NCBI GenBank assembly: GCA_964603915.1
Contig: CAZRWU010000090.1
Coordinates: forward strand, 1-12,520
From: REEP01 sp964603915
GTDB lineage: Bacteria; Pseudomonadota; Alphaproteobacteria; Rhodospirillales; Defluviicoccaceae
Direction: 5' to 3'
Length of the DNA: 12,520 nt
The first letter of the stretch is position 1; each line of letters opens with the position of its first letter. This document shows positions 6,278 through 12,520 of this stretch, one piece after another. The notes beneath the pieces are model-generated. The model ran no database searches. It was not told the DNA's origin and saw only the letters and a program-made list of their open reading frames with translations. The translations under genes were made by a program, and so were the position numbers.

Positions 6278-6301
6278 CGCTGGCCCGTTCATCGGCCAGC
6301 G
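6278..6301. terminator. Hairpin between convergent DPBB gene and msrA
   Basis: CGCTGGCC (6278-6285) and GGCCAGCG (6294-6301) form a perfect 8-bp stem with an 8-nt loop, starting 5 nt after the DPBB gene stop and covering the last codons of msrA. No T tract follows on either strand. It is the best bidirectional terminator candidate here. Confidence 0.45.
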
Positions 6302-6951
6302 GAATCCGATCCCCACAACTCCTGAAGGCGACGATCGCGGCCGCAACCGTAACGGTAAAATTTGTACCTGAACGGGTTGTTCTGATAATAGTCCTGGTGG
6401 TACCCCTCGGCCGGATAGAATTCTGACACGGGAACAATTGGGGTTACGATGGGTTCGTTGAACCGGCCGGACCGCTTCAATCGTTCTTTCGACTCCTCGG
6501 CCTGTTGGCGTTGCTCCTCGTTGCTATAGAAGATCGCGGCGCGATATTGATCGCCGCGATCACAGAATTGGCCGCCCGCATCGAGCGGATCGATGTTCTT
6601 CCAGAAAACATCGAGAAGGGCGGCATAGCTGATCTGGTCCGGGCGATACACTACGGCCACGGCTTCGGCATGGCCCGTGCCACCCGCCGCCACCTGCTCG
6701 TAAGTGGGATTGGCGATGTGTCCGCCGATGTAGCCCGAGGTCGTGGAAACCACGCCATTCAGAACGTCGAAGGGCGGCTCCATGCACCAAAAGCAGCCGC
6801 CTGCGAACACCGCCGTCGCCAACTCGGGCGCAGGATCGCCGGTCGGCGCCGTCTCGGCGCGCGTCGAGGCCGGCGCCGCGAGGGCCACAAGCAGAAGGAA
6901 GAGCGAGACCGGCGCCCGGAGTAAGCCCAGCGCCCGAATCAGCGTGGCCAT
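6289..6951 (-). CDS. msrA: Exported peptide-methionine (S)-S-oxide reductase MsrA
   Basis: 220 residues. MsrA reduces the S-epimer of methionine sulfoxide in proteins. The catalytic GGCFWCMEPPF motif is at 51-61 (nucleophile Cys53), with the family segments TSGYIGGHIANPTYEQVAAGGTGHAEAV, the EFYPAEGYHQDYY substrate-pocket motif and a C-terminal resolving Cys (about 203, RYGCG). An N-terminal stretch of about 32 residues has a hydrophobic core (SLFLLLVALAAPA) and a plausible signal-peptidase site after STRA, so the enzyme should work in the periplasm, unlike the usual cytoplasmic MsrA. The start is ATG 6951, with GAGGGAA about 8 nt upstream. It follows msrB by 11 nt on the same strand, so the two are certainly one operon. 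No thioredoxin-like partner is fused or adjacent. Confidence 0.93.
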   Translation of the reverse strand: MATLIRALGLLRAPVSLFLLLVALAAPASTRAETAPTGDPAPELATAVFAGGCFWCMEPPFDVLNGVVSTTSGYIGGHIANPTYEQVAAGGTGHAEAVAVVYRPDQISYAALLDVFWKNIDPLDAGGQFCDRGDQYRAAIFYSNEEQRQQAEESKERLKRSGRFNEPIVTPIVPVSEFYPAEGYHQDYYQNNPFRYKFYRYGCGRDRRLQELWGSDSAGR

Positions 6952-6962
6952 CGTTCGTTCCC

Positions 6963-7463
6963 TCACGCGGCAACGAAACGAAGAGAAACCCCGTTCATGC
7001 AATAGCGCAGTCCGGTCGGGGGCGGCCCGTCGTTGAAGACGTGCCCGAGATGGCCGCCACAGCGACGACAGTGCACCTCGGTTCGCACCATGAAGAACAG
7101 AGTGCGGTCTTCCGACGTTCCGACGGCGTCGTCGAGGGGAGCCCAAAAGCTTGGCCAGCCCGTGCCGCTGTCGAACTTCGTGGTCGATGAGAACAACGGC
7201 AGATCGCAGGCGGCGCAATGGTAGGTGCCGGCCCCGTGCTCATGGTTCAGGGGACTGCTTCCGGGCGGCTCGGTGCCATGTTCGCGCAACACGCGATACT
7301 GCGCCGGCGTCAGCAGGCGGCGCCACTCCTCCTCGGTGCGCGAAATTTCGAACGGCGCCCCCTCGGCCGCGCCGGCCTCAGAGGACTGGGCGACGAATTT
7401 CCCGGCGGCGCCGGCGCCGAGCGCCGACAATCCGGCAAGAAGAAGGTTTCTTCGGCTCATCAT
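6963..7463 (-). CDS. msrB: Tat-exported peptide-methionine (R)-S-oxide reductase MsrB
   Basis: 166 residues. MsrB reduces the R-epimer of methionine sulfoxide, complementing MsrA. Residues 1-33 are a twin-arginine signal (SRRNLLLAGLSALGAGAAG). The mature enzyme has a complete zinc site (Cys83, Cys86, Cys132, Cys135 in HCAAC and CRRCGGHLGHVF) and catalytic Cys155 in RYCMNGVSLRF. GWPSFW is also present. Folding with zinc in the cytoplasm before export explains Tat rather than Sec use. It starts at ATG 7463 (or the next codon, ATG 7460) behind an AAAGGA site, and is the first gene of the msrB-msrA unit. It is divergent from the rhomboid gene across 221 bp, where a weak -35/-10 pair on the minus strand (TTGCGA, 17 bp, TATCCA) can be found near 7516-7544. 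Confidence 0.93.
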   Translation of the reverse strand: MMSRRNLLLAGLSALGAGAAGKFVAQSSEAGAAEGAPFEISRTEEEWRRLLTPAQYRVLREHGTEPPGSSPLNHEHGAGTYHCAACDLPLFSSTTKFDSGTGWPSFWAPLDDAVGTSEDRTLFFMVRTEVHCRRCGGHLGHVFNDGPPPTGLRYCMNGVSLRFVAA

Positions 7464-7684
7464 TTTGGATCCTTTCCATCAACGGACTGAACCTGTGGCG
7501 CGCGGTCCGGCTTTGGATAAGGTCCTTGCCCGCCGTTCGCAAAAGCCCATGTTCCAGGTCGTCCGATTGCCCACGCCATATTCACTAAATAGGTTGAGCC
7601 AACGAATCCGGCACATCATGTTTTCGTCACTATGCTCCTTTTGTCGCCTCCGCTCCTTTCGCTGACCAAGCCGAGCGTTTCGGG

Positions 7685-8608
7685 ATGAACACCAGCGTGC
7701 AAGAGCCGCTCGTCGAGGTGTACCGCTCGTCACGGCGCAAGGACGCAGAAGAACATGCGCTCGTTCTCGCTGCGGTCGGCATCGGCTGCACAATGGAGTT
7801 TCTCGATGGAAGCGCCAGCATCCTCGTGCCGGCATCGAAGGCGTTGCCGGCGCGGCGGCAACTGGTTGCATATGCCCAGGAAAACCACGGGCATCAGGTG
7901 GCGGACGATACCGCCGCAGGCGATGAAAGATCGCGGTCACGCCACCTTGTCGACGGTTTCCCAGGCGCGGCGGCATGCTCGGGCATGCTCGTGCTGCTGC
8001 ACGCGTGGTCTCGGCAAGGCGCGTTCTCCCAAGACTGGTTGCCGGCCGGGGCGGCGCAAGCAAGGTTGATCCTGACTGGCGAGTGGTGGCGAGTCGTGAC
8101 CGCGCTCGGTCTTCACGCCGACATCAGCCACCTTGCCAGCAATGTCATCTTCGGCACCATTTTCGGGCTCCTCGTCGCGCAGGCCTTCGGCTCGGGCCTT
8201 GGTTGGCTCGTCATTCTTGTCGCCGGCGCCGCCGGCAACGGCCTCAATGCCCTGATCCAGCCACCCTTTCACACGGCGATCGGCGCATCTACAGCGGTTT
8301 TTGCCGCAGTCGGCATCCTGTCGGCGGCGACGTGGAAACGAAAACAAGTTCGGCGAGCGCTTGGACTGCGGCGGTGGACGCCGCTGGCCGGCGGCTTGAT
8401 GCTGCTCGTCTACCTCGGAGTCGGCGGAGAACGAACCGACGTCGGTGGCCATCTCGCCGGTTTCGCCATGGGTATTCTTGCCGGCATCATCCTGACGTCC
8501 GGACGCGGCCACATACCGCAAGGCTCCTTTGCCCAACGCGTGTACGGCGCCCTGGCCACCCTGTTGTTCGCGCTCGCCTGGGCGTTCGCACTGAATCATT
8601 CGCTCTGA
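7685..8608 (+). CDS. Rhomboid-family intramembrane serine protease
   Basis: 307 residues. The C-terminal part (about 95-305) is a six-helix rhomboid core: WWRVVTALGLHADISHLASN (134-153, oxyanion His149 and Asn153), the nucleophile motif GAST (Ser202) and the catalytic His256 in VGGHLAGFAMG. The catalytic dyad is therefore intact and the protein should cleave transmembrane substrates in the inner membrane. The first about 70 residues form a soluble domain (EVYRSSRRKDAEEHALVLAAVGIGCTMEF...) resembling the small DUF2007-like domain found before rhomboid cores in some proteobacteria; residues 71-92 are a charged linker. ATG 7685 fits the domain start. Substrate unknown. Transcribed divergently from msrB-msrA and toward the peroxiredoxin gene, which has its own promoter. 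Confidence 0.88.
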   Translation: MNTSVQEPLVEVYRSSRRKDAEEHALVLAAVGIGCTMEFLDGSASILVPASKALPARRQLVAYAQENHGHQVADDTAAGDERSRSRHLVDGFPGAAACSGMLVLLHAWSRQGAFSQDWLPAGAAQARLILTGEWWRVVTALGLHADISHLASNVIFGTIFGLLVAQAFGSGLGWLVILVAGAAGNGLNALIQPPFHTAIGASTAVFAAVGILSAATWKRKQVRRALGLRRWTPLAGGLMLLVYLGVGGERTDVGGHLAGFAMGILAGIILTSGRGHIPQGSFAQRVYGALATLLFALAWAFALNHSL

Positions 8609-8673
8609 ACATATGACTCATGTTCCTGCCGCGGGATGATTAACATAAAAGATATGTTGTTAATTTATATAAT
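8607..8673 (+). promoter_or_regulatory. Peroxiredoxin gene promoter with two AACAT-N7-ATGTT dyads
   Basis: AACAT-N7-ATGTT occurs at 8608-8624 and again at 8642-8658, centres 34 bp apart. The first copy extends to GAACAT/ATGTTC (8607-8625) and overlaps the rhomboid stop codon. The second copy is enclosed in ATTAAC...GTTAAT (8639-8664) and covers the -35 region of a perfect -10 TATAAT (8668-8673). No consensus -35 is present, so activator dependence is likely. The region is strikingly AT-rich in a GC-rich setting. Confidence 0.55.
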
Positions 8674-8765
8674 ACATAATTCTCTTGAAAATGAATGGGA
8701 CAAGGCTCATATGTAGCCGCCAAGAAGGCATCAAGCCTTGGTCTCAGACGAACGGGAGGTTGGAC

Positions 8766-9398
8766 ATGACATTACGATTGGGTGACACGGCGCCTGATTT
8801 CACCACGGAGACGACCGAAGGGACCATCAGATTCCACGAGTGGGCCGGGGATAGTTGGGTTGTACTCTTCTCGCATCCCAAGGATTTCACCCCGGTCTGC
8901 ACCACCGAGCTTGGCTACATGGCCAGCATCAAGCCGGAATTCGACAAGCGCAACGTCAAGATCCTCGCCATCAGCGTCGACGACGCCGATGCGCACAAGA
9001 AGTGGAGCAAAGACATCGAGGAGACGCAAGGTCACGCCCCGAACTATCCGATCATCGCCGATCCGGACCACAAGGTGGCGGACCTCTACGACATGATCCA
9101 TCCCAACGCCGATGATACCGCGACGGTACGCTCGGTGTTCGTGATCGGCCCCGACCGCAAGATCAAGCTCACCCTCACTTACCCGGCCAGCACCGGCCGT
9201 AATTTCGATGAACTTTTGCGCGTCATCGACTCCTTGCAGCTGACGGCGAAGCACAGCGTTGCGACGCCGGTGAACTGGAAGGATGGAGAGGACGTTATCA
9301 TTGTGCCGTCGGTTTCCGACGACGAAGCCAAGAAGCGTTTTCCGGAAGGCTGGAAGACGCTCAAACCTTACCTCAGGGTGGTCAATCAGCCACACTGA
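8766..9398 (+). CDS. 1-Cys peroxiredoxin, Prx6/AhpC-TSA family
   Basis: 210 residues, cytoplasmic thiol peroxidase that reduces hydrogen peroxide and alkyl hydroperoxides. The Prx6 active site SHPKDFTPVCTTELG holds the peroxidatic Cys45, the only cysteine in the protein, so it is a true 1-Cys enzyme and needs an outside thiol for recycling. The long C-terminal arm (NWKDGEDVIIVPSVSDDEAKKRFP and KPYLRVV near the end) is diagnostic of the Prx6 subfamily, and length is normal. ATG 8766 is preferred over an in-frame start at 8685 because GGGAGG (8754-8759) stands 6 nt before it and MTLRLGDTAPDF is the family N-terminus. The mRNA leader would be about 85 nt from the TATAAT box. Probably regulated through the upstream dyads. 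prfB follows 136 bp downstream. Confidence 0.93.
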   Translation: MTLRLGDTAPDFTTETTEGTIRFHEWAGDSWVVLFSHPKDFTPVCTTELGYMASIKPEFDKRNVKILAISVDDADAHKKWSKDIEETQGHAPNYPIIADPDHKVADLYDMIHPNADDTATVRSVFVIGPDRKIKLTLTYPASTGRNFDELLRVIDSLQLTAKHSVATPVNWKDGEDVIIVPSVSDDEAKKRFPEGWKTLKPYLRVVNQPH

Positions 9399-9441
9399 GG
9401 AGAAGCCGTGCGGGCCGGCGCCGGACTTCCGCGATCCCGAT

Positions 9442-9456
9442 CCGGCCCCAAGCCGG
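9442..9456 (+). terminator. Weak stem-loop after the peroxiredoxin gene
   Basis: CCGGC (9442-9446) pairs with GCCGG (9452-9456) around CCCAA, with one possible outer wobble pair. There is no T tract. It is the only hairpin I could place between the peroxiredoxin gene and prfB, and a weak candidate. Confidence 0.25.
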
Positions 9457-9534
9457 GTTCGCATTGCCTTGTGATGAGACTTCACTCCGTCTACATAGAC
9501 CGCGAACAATTCCTCGCTTTTAAGCAGGTGCGCC

Positions 9535-10687
9535 ATGCGAGCTGAAGTCGAGTCGGTCGTTCAGGAGACGAAAGAATCCCTGGAGCGGCTAAGGAGGCAT
9601 CTTTGACTACGAAGTGGCGGTCGACCGGCTGGCGGAGCTGACCAAGCGCGCCGAAGAGAGTGATCTGTGGTCGAACCCGGAACTCGCGCAAAATGTCATG
9701 CGCGAGCGAACCCGTCTGGAGGAGCGGATCGGAAGCTACGAGGCGCTCCTTCGCGAGCTTGACGACAATCTGGAACTTCTGGAGCTCGGCGAGGCCGAAA
9801 AGGATGCCGAGGTCATCAAGGACGCCGAGCACCCCCTTGCCCGCCTGCGCCAGGAAGCGGAACGGGCCGAGATCCGCTCCTTGTTGTCGGGCGAGGCGGA
9901 TGCGAACGACTGCTATCTCGAGATTCATGCCGGCGCGGGCGGCACGGAAGCTCAGGACTGGGCGGAAATGCTGCTGAGGATGTATGTCCGCTGGGCCGAG
10001 CGACGCGGGTACCGCGTTGAATGGATTGAAGAAAGCGGCGGCGAGGAAGCGGGCATCAAGTCGACGACGATCAAGGTCAAGGGCCCTGATGCCTATGGCT
10101 GGCTCAAGACCGAAAGCGGCGTTCATCGCCTGGTGCGGATTTCGCCCTTCGATGCCAGCGCACGCCGTCATACCAGCTTCGCATCCGTCGGCGTTTATCC
10201 GGTGATCGACGAGAGCATCGACATCGAAATCCTCGACAAGGACGTCCGGGTCGATACCTACCGTGCGTCCGGCGCGGGCGGCCAGCACGTCAACAAGACC
10301 GATAGCGCCGTCCGCATGACCCATCTTCCGACCGGGATTGTCGTCCAGTGCCAGACCGATCGCTCGCAGCACAAGAACCGGGCGGCGGCGATGAGCATGC
10401 TGAAAGCGCGTCTGTTCGAGTTGGAAATGCGCAGGCGCGAGGAAGCCGCTCAGGCTCACCATGACGCCAAGAGCGACATCGGCTGGGGTCACCAGATCCG
10501 CTCGTATGTTCTTCAGCCTTACCAGATGATCAAGGACTTGCGGACTGGAACGGAGACATCCAATACGCAAGCGGTCCTCGATGGCGATCTTGATGATTTC
10601 ATGGCCGCGGCGCTGGCCGCCCGTGTTCTTCCCGGCGGAGGCGCGCGCTCCGGCGGCGATGACGGTCGCGCCACCGCCGGCAACTGA
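9535..10687 (+). CDS. prfB: Peptide chain release factor 2 (programmed +1 frameshift)
   Basis: RF2 ends translation at UGA and UAA. The gene is in two frames. Codons from ATG 9535 give 23 residues ending LRRHL before an in-frame TGA (9604-9606); after a +1 slip the other frame continues DYEVAVDRLAEL... for 360 residues, for 383 in total, near the family length. Motifs: SPF tripeptide for stop-codon recognition (about 203-205, in RISPFDASARRHTSFAS) and GGQ for peptide release (about 248-250, in SGAGGQHVNKTDSAVRMTH), both intact. MRAEVES with LRRHL is the standard alphaproteobacterial N-terminus, supporting ATG 9535 despite a modest ribosome site. A start at GTG 9614 would lose the conserved first helix. 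The gene is convergent with the hydrolase gene; a GC-rich inverted repeat (GGCGGC 10704-10709, GCCGCC 10725-10730) lies at their junction. Confidence 0.95.
9592..9607 (+). promoter_or_regulatory. prfB autoregulatory +1 frameshift signal
   Basis: AGGAGG (9592-9597), three bases, CTT (9601-9603), TGA (9604-9606), C (9607). This is the classic RF2 recoding site: an internal Shine-Dalgarno at the exact 3-nt spacing, a slippery CTT and a poor UGA-C stop context. When RF2 is scarce, ribosomes slip +1 and make more RF2. The internal Shine-Dalgarno here is the full AGGAGG, stronger than the AGGGGG of E. coli. Confidence 0.95.
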
Positions 10688-10711
10688 CCGCAACGCGTTT
10701 CCGGGCGGCCG

Positions 10712-11518
10712 TCAGCGCGCCGGCGCCGCCGAAGTCTTGCAGAACTGCGCGATGGCCGCGAAGTAGGTATTGCGGCCGATCAACATCAAATCGTTGTGGC
10801 CGGCGCCGGGGATGATGACGAGGTGCTTTTCTTCGGCGGGCGAAGCGTCGTAAAGATCGCGGCCGTCCTCGACGGGAATGATGAAATCCTCCTCGCCGTG
10901 GATGATCAACGTCGGCGAGCGAACCGAGGCGATTTTCTGAAGGTTGGCGAAGCCGTCTCCATCTTCGCGCACGTTTGGCGGAAAGAGGCCGCCCAGACGC
11001 TGGAGTAGCGGAAAGGTGTGGGCAAAGCCGCTCTCGATGATGAGGCCAGCGACGCCTTCGGGCTGGCGGGCGGCGATCTCCAGGACCGCCGCGCTGCCGA
11101 GCGATCGGCCCATCAGATAAAAACGCTCGAACGTGATCCCCCGGGCGGCGAGAACCTCTCCTGCCTGTTGATAGCAGGCCCAGGCGTCGCGCAACATCGC
11201 CGTCGCGGTCGGCCGGCCGTCGCTCATTCCATAACCGCGGTAATCGACAACGACCAACGTGACTCCCGAATGCAAGAACAGGGGCGCAATCGGCGCATAG
11301 TCCGAAGCGATCTCGCCATTGCCATGAAAGAAGAACAGAACGGGAGCGCCGGGCGCGGCGACAAAGATCTTGCCGCCAACGCGAAGGTTCTCGTCGACAT
11401 CGAAGCGAACCGTATGCGCGCCGGCGCTGATCTGCGGAACGCCAGCCTCGCGGCGCGGATGAAAAAGCACATCCAGGACTTCCGGACGATCGAGAACGTG
11501 GAGCGTGAATTCAGCCAT
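10712..11518 (-). CDS. Alpha/beta hydrolase (ABHD17/BEM46-like serine hydrolase)
   Basis: 268 residues, no signal peptide, likely cytoplasmic. Alpha/beta hydrolase fold with oxyanion motif HGNGE (65-69), a YRGYGMSDGRP segment (93-103), nucleophile elbow GRSLGS (Ser139), acid GEEDFIIP (Asp211) and His241 in PGAGHNDL; the triad is complete. The HGNGE and YRGYG-S motifs point to the S33/ABHD17-like group, which includes esterases and thioesterases; the substrate cannot be read from sequence. ATG 11518 is chosen because GTGAGG lies upstream and the 48 residues of the longer open frame overlap the preceding gene. It starts 10 nt after the BKACE stop, so the two are co-transcribed and probably translationally coupled. 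A role in hydrolysing a CoA ester or lactone of that pathway is a reasonable but unproved guess. Confidence 0.85.
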   Translation of the reverse strand: MAEFTLHVLDRPEVLDVLFHPRREAGVPQISAGAHTVRFDVDENLRVGGKIFVAAPGAPVLFFFHGNGEIASDYAPIAPLFLHSGVTLVVVDYRGYGMSDGRPTATAMLRDAWACYQQAGEVLAARGITFERFYLMGRSLGSAAVLEIAARQPEGVAGLIIESGFAHTFPLLQRLGGLFPPNVREDGDGFANLQKIASVRSPTLIIHGEEDFIIPVEDGRDLYDASPAEEKHLVIIPGAGHNDLMLIGRNTYFAAIAQFCKTSAAPAR

Positions 11519-11528
11519 CCCTAAAGCC

Positions 11529-12362
11529 TCACGTCGCCGCCGAGAGACCGAGAATGGCGCGGGCTTCCGACGGTGTCGCCGGATGGCGGTTGTAATCCGG
11601 ACAAAGCGCCACAACCTGCGCCACCAGTTCGGCATTGCTGCCGGCAAGACGGGCGCGGTCATATTTCAGGTTATCCTCAAGGCCGGTGCGCACATGGCCG
11701 CCGAGTTCCAGGGCCCAGCGCGCCACCTCCAGCTGATGACGTCCGATGCCGGCAGCGGTCCATGTCGCGCCCGGCAGCAGTTCCTCAAGCTCTGCAAGGG
11801 CGAATTCCAGTAACCGGCGCCGAGCTGGAAGAGCATTGGGGATGCCAAGCACAAATTGAACATGGGGCGGCGGCGCGATCAATCCTTGCTCAGCCAGACG
11901 TTGCGTCGTGTAGAGCATGGCCAGATCGAACACCTCGATTTCCGGCTTGATGCCGATGTCGAGCATGGTCCGCGCCATCGACGTCACAAGATCCGGATGA
12001 TTCTCGTAAATCTGCCTGGCGAAATTGACCGATCCGGTTGCAAGCGAAGCCATATCCGGGCGCAATCGCAACGGCGCCGCGCGTTCGCTCTGGGCCCGGC
12101 CGCGGCCGCCCGTCGAAAACTGTATGATCATTCCCGGGCAACGGCTACGGATTCCCTCCTGCACCTCGGCAAAGCGATCGGGATCCGATGACGACGATCC
12201 ATCATCATTGCGCACATGAATATGCACAAGGGACGCGCCGACTTCGTATGCCGCCCGCGTCGACTCGATTTGCTCCGCGGGCGTCAAGGGTACAGCCGGA
12301 TTATCGTCTTTCGTCGGTACAGCGCCGGTGATCGCGACAGTGACGATGACAGGTGTCGTCAT
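11529..12362 (-). CDS. BKACE (DUF849) beta-keto acid cleavage enzyme
   Basis: 277 residues, TIM-barrel enzyme of the BKACE family (DUF849), whose founder Kce cleaves 3-keto-5-aminohexanoate with acetyl-CoA in lysine fermentation. Family members condense a beta-keto acid with acetyl-CoA, giving acetoacetate and a new acyl-CoA. Visible motifs: VTVAITGAVPTK at the N-terminus with PLTPAEQI, the metal-binding HxH in GASLVHIHVR (His47, His49), STGG (83-86), KPEIEVFD (139-146) and VRTGLEDN (224-231; Arg225, Glu229, Asp230), matching the catalytic and metal residues of Kce. Length is normal. ATG 12362 gives the usual family start; a TTG at 12374 in the same frame is possible. Neither has a good ribosome site. 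Substrate class is not identifiable by eye; absence of lysine-fermentation genes argues against true Kce. Confidence 0.88.
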   Translation of the reverse strand: MTTPVIVTVAITGAVPTKDDNPAVPLTPAEQIESTRAAYEVGASLVHIHVRNDDGSSSSDPDRFAEVQEGIRSRCPGMIIQFSTGGRGRAQSERAAPLRLRPDMASLATGSVNFARQIYENHPDLVTSMARTMLDIGIKPEIEVFDLAMLYTTQRLAEQGLIAPPPHVQFVLGIPNALPARRRLLEFALAELEELLPGATWTAAGIGRHQLEVARWALELGGHVRTGLEDNLKYDRARLAGSNAELVAQVVALCPDYNRHPATPSEARAILGLSAAT

Positions 12363-12520
12363 GGAGGCAGACAATCAGACCAAATATGAAAGATGGACAC
12401 GAACCATTCTTCTAACCTCGGCAACACATCGCCGCAATTGTCAGAGTCGCCGTCACCTATAATTGGATCCGTCTTTGCCGCCCCTAACGGGTGTCGCCAA
12501 GTTTGGATCAGTAAGACTAA
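12363..12520. other. Upstream region of the BKACE-hydrolase unit
   Basis: 158 bp reaching the right edge with no gene seen. It should hold the promoter for the minus-strand unit, but I cannot place a convincing -35/-10 pair on that strand. TATAAT occurs on the plus strand at 12458-12463, without a -35 at proper spacing (TTGTCA is only 14 bp upstream). Confidence 0.3.

Noticed and set aside
6963..7218. MsrA frame extended upstream to 7218
   Set aside because: The extra 89 residues overlap the msrB coding sequence in another frame and are Arg-rich; ATG 6951 has a good ribosome site and begins a signal peptide.
7464..7684. EcfG-type general stress promoter (GGAAC-N16-CGTT) for msrB or the rhomboid gene
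   Set aside because: A GGAAC occurs on the minus strand near 7555, but no CGTT stands at 16-17 bp. The osmC upstream region also lacks the pair.
9491..10693. 400-codon minus-strand frame opposite prfB, and a 254-codon one (8772-9536) opposite the peroxiredoxin gene
   Set aside because: Both mirror clearly conserved plus-strand genes and have antisense-type composition.
1..12520. CRISPR arrays, insertion sequences, toxin-antitoxin or phage-defence modules
   Set aside because: No regularly spaced repeats, transposase motifs, terminal inverted repeats or recognisable defence genes were seen on either strand.

Overview
The window looks like chromosomal DNA of a high-GC alphaproteobacterium, probably Hyphomicrobiales (Rhizobiales). 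The evidence is an HdaA-type DnaA regulator, an alphaproteobacterial phasin, a prfB with a programmed +1 frameshift, a tRNA promoter that fits the Caulobacter-type GCTANAWC consensus, and high GC at third codon positions. Genus-level placement (Beijerinckiaceae/Methylocystaceae-like) is only a guess. No mobile element, integrase, CRISPR array or toxin/defence module is visible. Gene organisation is mostly ordinary core and stress-response genome.

Layout. 1-608: 3' part of hdaA (replication control), cut by the left edge. 608-1409: a 32-codon overlapping ORF, then a TetR-type regulator. 1410-2491: a strong-looking promoter with a GCAACAT-type palindrome, a phasin gene (PHA granules) and csaA. 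2544-3848 (minus): an EnvZ-like sensor histidine kinase with no response regulator beside it. 4087-4515 (minus): an OsmC-type hydroperoxide reductase. 4803-4876: tRNA-Gly(CCC). 4913-5679: a small lipoprotein and a 127-residue protein of unknown function. 5944-6273: a short exported RlpA-like double-psi beta-barrel protein. 6289-7463 (minus): an msrB-msrA pair, both with export signals (Tat and Sec). 7685-8608: a rhomboid intramembrane protease with an extra N-terminal domain. 8766-9398: a 1-Cys Prx6-type peroxiredoxin behind an AT-rich promoter carrying two identical AACAT-N7-ATGTT dyads. 9535-10687: prfB. 10712-12362 (minus): a two-gene unit of a BKACE/DUF849 beta-keto acid cleavage enzyme followed by an alpha/beta hydrolase.

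How the genes may work together. Four separate transcription units between 4.0 and 9.4 kb handle thiol or peroxide stress (OsmC, MsrB-MsrA, Prx6) and sit among envelope genes (sensor kinase, lipoprotein, DPBB protein, rhomboid). This suggests a loose envelope and oxidative-stress neighbourhood, but not one operon. The observations most worth following are the tandem dyads before the peroxiredoxin gene, the exported Msr pair without a visible electron donor, the substrate of the BKACE-hydrolase pair, and the palindrome that probably controls the phasin gene. I do not see convincing evidence of a wholly new multi-gene system.
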